In this document: piece after piece, positions 57,690 through 59,157 of the stretch
Numbering within the stretch: position 1 is the first letter of the stretch
Layout: each line of letters begins with the position of its first letter
Assembly (NCBI GenBank): GCA_020629115.1
Contig: JAHDDY010000015.1
Span: forward strand, 1-59,157
Length of the DNA stretch: 59,157 bases
Direction of reading: 5' to 3'
DNA from: Paracoccaceae bacterium
GTDB lineage: Bacteria > Pseudomonadota > Alphaproteobacteria > Rhodobacterales > Rhodobacteraceae
Notes under the pieces: generated by a model
What the model saw: the letters and a program-made list of their open reading frames with translations, nothing else
Databases searched by the model: none
Told to the model about the DNA's origin: nothing
Translations under genes and position numbers: made by a program

Positions 57690-59063
57690 TCAATTCAAAT
57701 CCACGATCTTCCCCGGGTTTAGGAGGTTCTGCGGGTCGAGCGTGCGCTTGATCTGGCGCATGATCTCGTAGCCGTGGCCGTGTTCGGCCTGCATGTACTT
57801 CATCTTGCCCATGCCGACGCCGTGCTCGCCCGTGACCGTGCCGCCCAGGGCCAGTGCGCGTTCGGCGATGCGGTGGGCAAGGGCCTCGGCGGCGTGCAAC
57901 TCGCTCGCATCCTCGGGGTCGATGAGGATGGCGAGGTGGAAGTTGCCGTCGCCGACATGGCCGACCACCGGGGCCATCATGCCGCTGTCGGCGATATCCT
58001 TCTTCGTCTCCCGGATCGCCTCGGCCAGGCGCGAGATGGGGACGCAGGCGTCGGTGACGTAGCCCTGGCAGCCGGGGCGCAGGGCGCGCACGGCGTAATA
58101 GGCGTCGTGCCGGGCGCGCCACAGGCGGTTGCGGTCCTCGACCTGCGTCGCCCAGTCGAAATCCCCGCCCCCGAACTCCCGCGCGATCTCGCCGAAGCGT
58201 TCGGACTGTTCCGCGACCCCCGCATCGGTGCCGTGGAATTCGAGGAAGAGGGTGGGCTTCTCGGCGAGGGACAGCTTGGAATAGCTGTTGACCGCGCGGA
58301 TCTGCAACTCGTCGAGGAACTCGATCCGCGCGACGGGCATCCCGCTCTGGATGGTCAGGATCACGGCATCGACCGCGCCCTCCACGCTGTCGAAGGTGCA
58401 GACGCCCGACGCCACCGCCTCGGGCTGGCCGTAGAGGCGCAGGGTCAGTTCCGTGATGATGCCGAGCGTGCCTTCCGAGCCGACGAGCAGCTTCGTCAGG
58501 TCGTACCCGGCGGAGGACTTGCGCGCGCGGGTGCCGGCGCGGACGATGCTGCCGTCGGCCATCACCGCCTCGACCGCCAGCACGTTCTCGCGCATGGTGC
58601 CGTAGCGCACCGCGTTCGTGCCGCTCGCCCGGGTTGCGGCCATGCCGCCCATGGACGCATCCGCCCCAGGATCGACGGGGAAGAACAGACCCGTGTCGCG
58701 CAGCTCCTCGTTCAGCCGCCGCCGGGTGACGCCAGGCTGGACCACGGCGTCGAGGTCCTCGGGGTGGACGGCGAGGATGGCGTCCATGCGGCTCATGTCG
58801 AGGCTGACCCCGCCCCGGATCGGCACCACATGCCCCTCCAGCGAGGTGCCGGTGCCGAAGGGCACGATGGGGCAGTTCCCCGCCGCGCAGGTCCGCACGA
58901 TCCGCGCCACCTCCTCGGTCGAGCCGGGAAACAGCACGGCATCGGGCCGCACGGGCGTATGATACGCCTCCCCCTTGGCATGATGGTCGCGGACGGCATC
59001 CGACGTGGCGCACCGCTCGCCGAACTCGGATTTCAGGGCGTCGATGGTGGTGTCGAAGGGCAT
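57690..59063 (-). CDS. FAD-binding oxidase, D-lactate dehydrogenase (cytochrome)/GlcD type
   Basis: The 457-residue protein has the PCMH-type FAD fold: IVPFGTGTSLEGHVVPIRGGVSLDMSRM and VDPGADASMGGMAATRASGTNA, then LLVGSEGTLGIITELTLRL. In the C-terminal part VVGHVGDGNFHLAIL and GGTVTGEHGVGMGK supply the substrate histidines. Enzymes of this group oxidise D-lactate, glycolate or other 2-hydroxy acids. A glycolate-oxidising role would make glyoxylate for the bhc pathway, but this is not decided by sequence and no glcE/glcF lies adjacent. Confidence 0.88.
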   Translation of the reverse strand: MPFDTTIDALKSEFGERCATSDAVRDHHAKGEAYHTPVRPDAVLFPGSTEEVARIVRTCAAGNCPIVPFGTGTSLEGHVVPIRGGVSLDMSRMDAILAVHPEDLDAVVQPGVTRRRLNEELRDTGLFFPVDPGADASMGGMAATRASGTNAVRYGTMRENVLAVEAVMADGSIVRAGTRARKSSAGYDLTKLLVGSEGTLGIITELTLRLYGQPEAVASGVCTFDSVEGAVDAVILTIQSGMPVARIEFLDELQIRAVNSYSKLSLAEKPTLFLEFHGTDAGVAEQSERFGEIAREFGGGDFDWATQVEDRNRLWRARHDAYYAVRALRPGCQGYVTDACVPISRLAEAIRETKKDIADSGMMAPVVGHVGDGNFHLAILIDPEDASELHAAEALAHRIAERALALGGTVTGEHGVGMGKMKYMQAEHGHGYEIMRQIKRTLDPQNLLNPGKIVDLN

Positions 59064-59076
59064 GGGGCTTCCTATC

Positions 59077-59157
59077 CTAGCTCGCCGCCTTCAGCAGGCT
59101 CTTGGCCGCGTCCTTCGCCGCCTTCGTCACGCTCTCGCCCGCCAGCATCCGGGCCAG
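59077..59157 (-). CDS. C-terminal end of an unidentified protein (partial)
   Basis: The last 26 codons of a minus-strand frame end at TAG 59077-59079. The residues include LARMLAGESVTKAAKDA and the end KSLLKAAS, a helical, lysine- and alanine-rich tail. This is too little to identify the protein. It lies 13 bases upstream of the FAD-oxidase start, suggesting a shared transcript. Confidence 0.5.
   Translation of the reverse strand: MARMLAGESVTKAAKDAAKSLLKAAS

Overview
The window is typical chromosomal DNA of a high-GC alphaproteobacterium, most likely a marine Rhodobacterales (Roseobacter/Paracoccaceae-type) bacterium. Evidence is the CtrA/SciP/DivK/PleD cell-cycle genes, the alphaproteobacterial LexA box (GTTC-N7-GTTC), the beta-hydroxyaspartate cycle operon, LpxI in place of LpxH, and the gene orders fabZ-lpxA-lpxI-lpxB / gltA / gltX and DUF3572 / divK-pleD. 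Almost all DNA is coding. I see no rRNA, tRNA, CRISPR array, prophage or insertion sequence.

Layout. 1-7.5 kb: tail of a GcvT-like gene, a secreted Cys-rich Sel1-like protein, a TAXI-type TRAP transporter (binding protein plus fused permease), surE-pcm, and a LysM/degenerate-LytM lipoprotein. 7.5-9.4 kb: rpsB-tsf on the minus strand. 9.6-13.7 kb: DUF2383 protein, soluble lytic transglycosylase, dapA, smpB. 13.8-15.3 kb: a GbsR/MarR-type regulator with two unknown membrane proteins and two matching palindromes. 15.3-19.7 kb: topA, a small hydrophilic protein, mnmA. 19.8-22.5 kb: sciP, a degenerate FlhF-like protein, ctrA, a DUF4149 membrane protein.

22.5-28.6 kb: the complete beta-hydroxyaspartate cycle locus, bhcR (minus) and bhcA-B-C-D (plus), which assimilates glyoxylate into the C4 pool without CO2 loss. 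A two-gene toxin-antitoxin module (ribbon-helix-helix antitoxin plus PIN toxin) lies between bhcC and bhcD. A 13-bp-arm inverted repeat sits just ahead of it, and the bhcD ribosome-binding site abuts the toxin stop codon. This is the most unusual arrangement in the window.

28.6-41.3 kb: folC-accD, trpA/trpB, a metallo-beta-lactamase-fold protein, a repeat-containing lipoprotein, an SDR enzyme, rpoD, dnaG, a HAD-like protein and DUF3572. 41.4-43.2 kb: divK-pleD. 43.2-45.6 kb: a minus-strand operon of EF-hand protein, ECF sigma factor, probable anti-sigma protein and CpxP-like periplasmic protein. 45.7-49.5 kb: DUF983, then fabZ-lpxA-lpxI-lpxB (lipid A). 49.5-52.3 kb: gltA and gltX. 52.3-55.1 kb: comEC converging on lexA. 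55.2-57.6 kb: cobT-cobS-cobC-like cobalamin nucleotide-loop genes with overlapping starts and stops. 57.7-59.1 kb: a GlcD/D-lactate dehydrogenase-type FAD oxidase and the tail of an unidentified gene.

Two families of paired-hairpin intergenic repeats occur, each in two copies. Function calls rest on reading protein motifs by eye; no database search was run.
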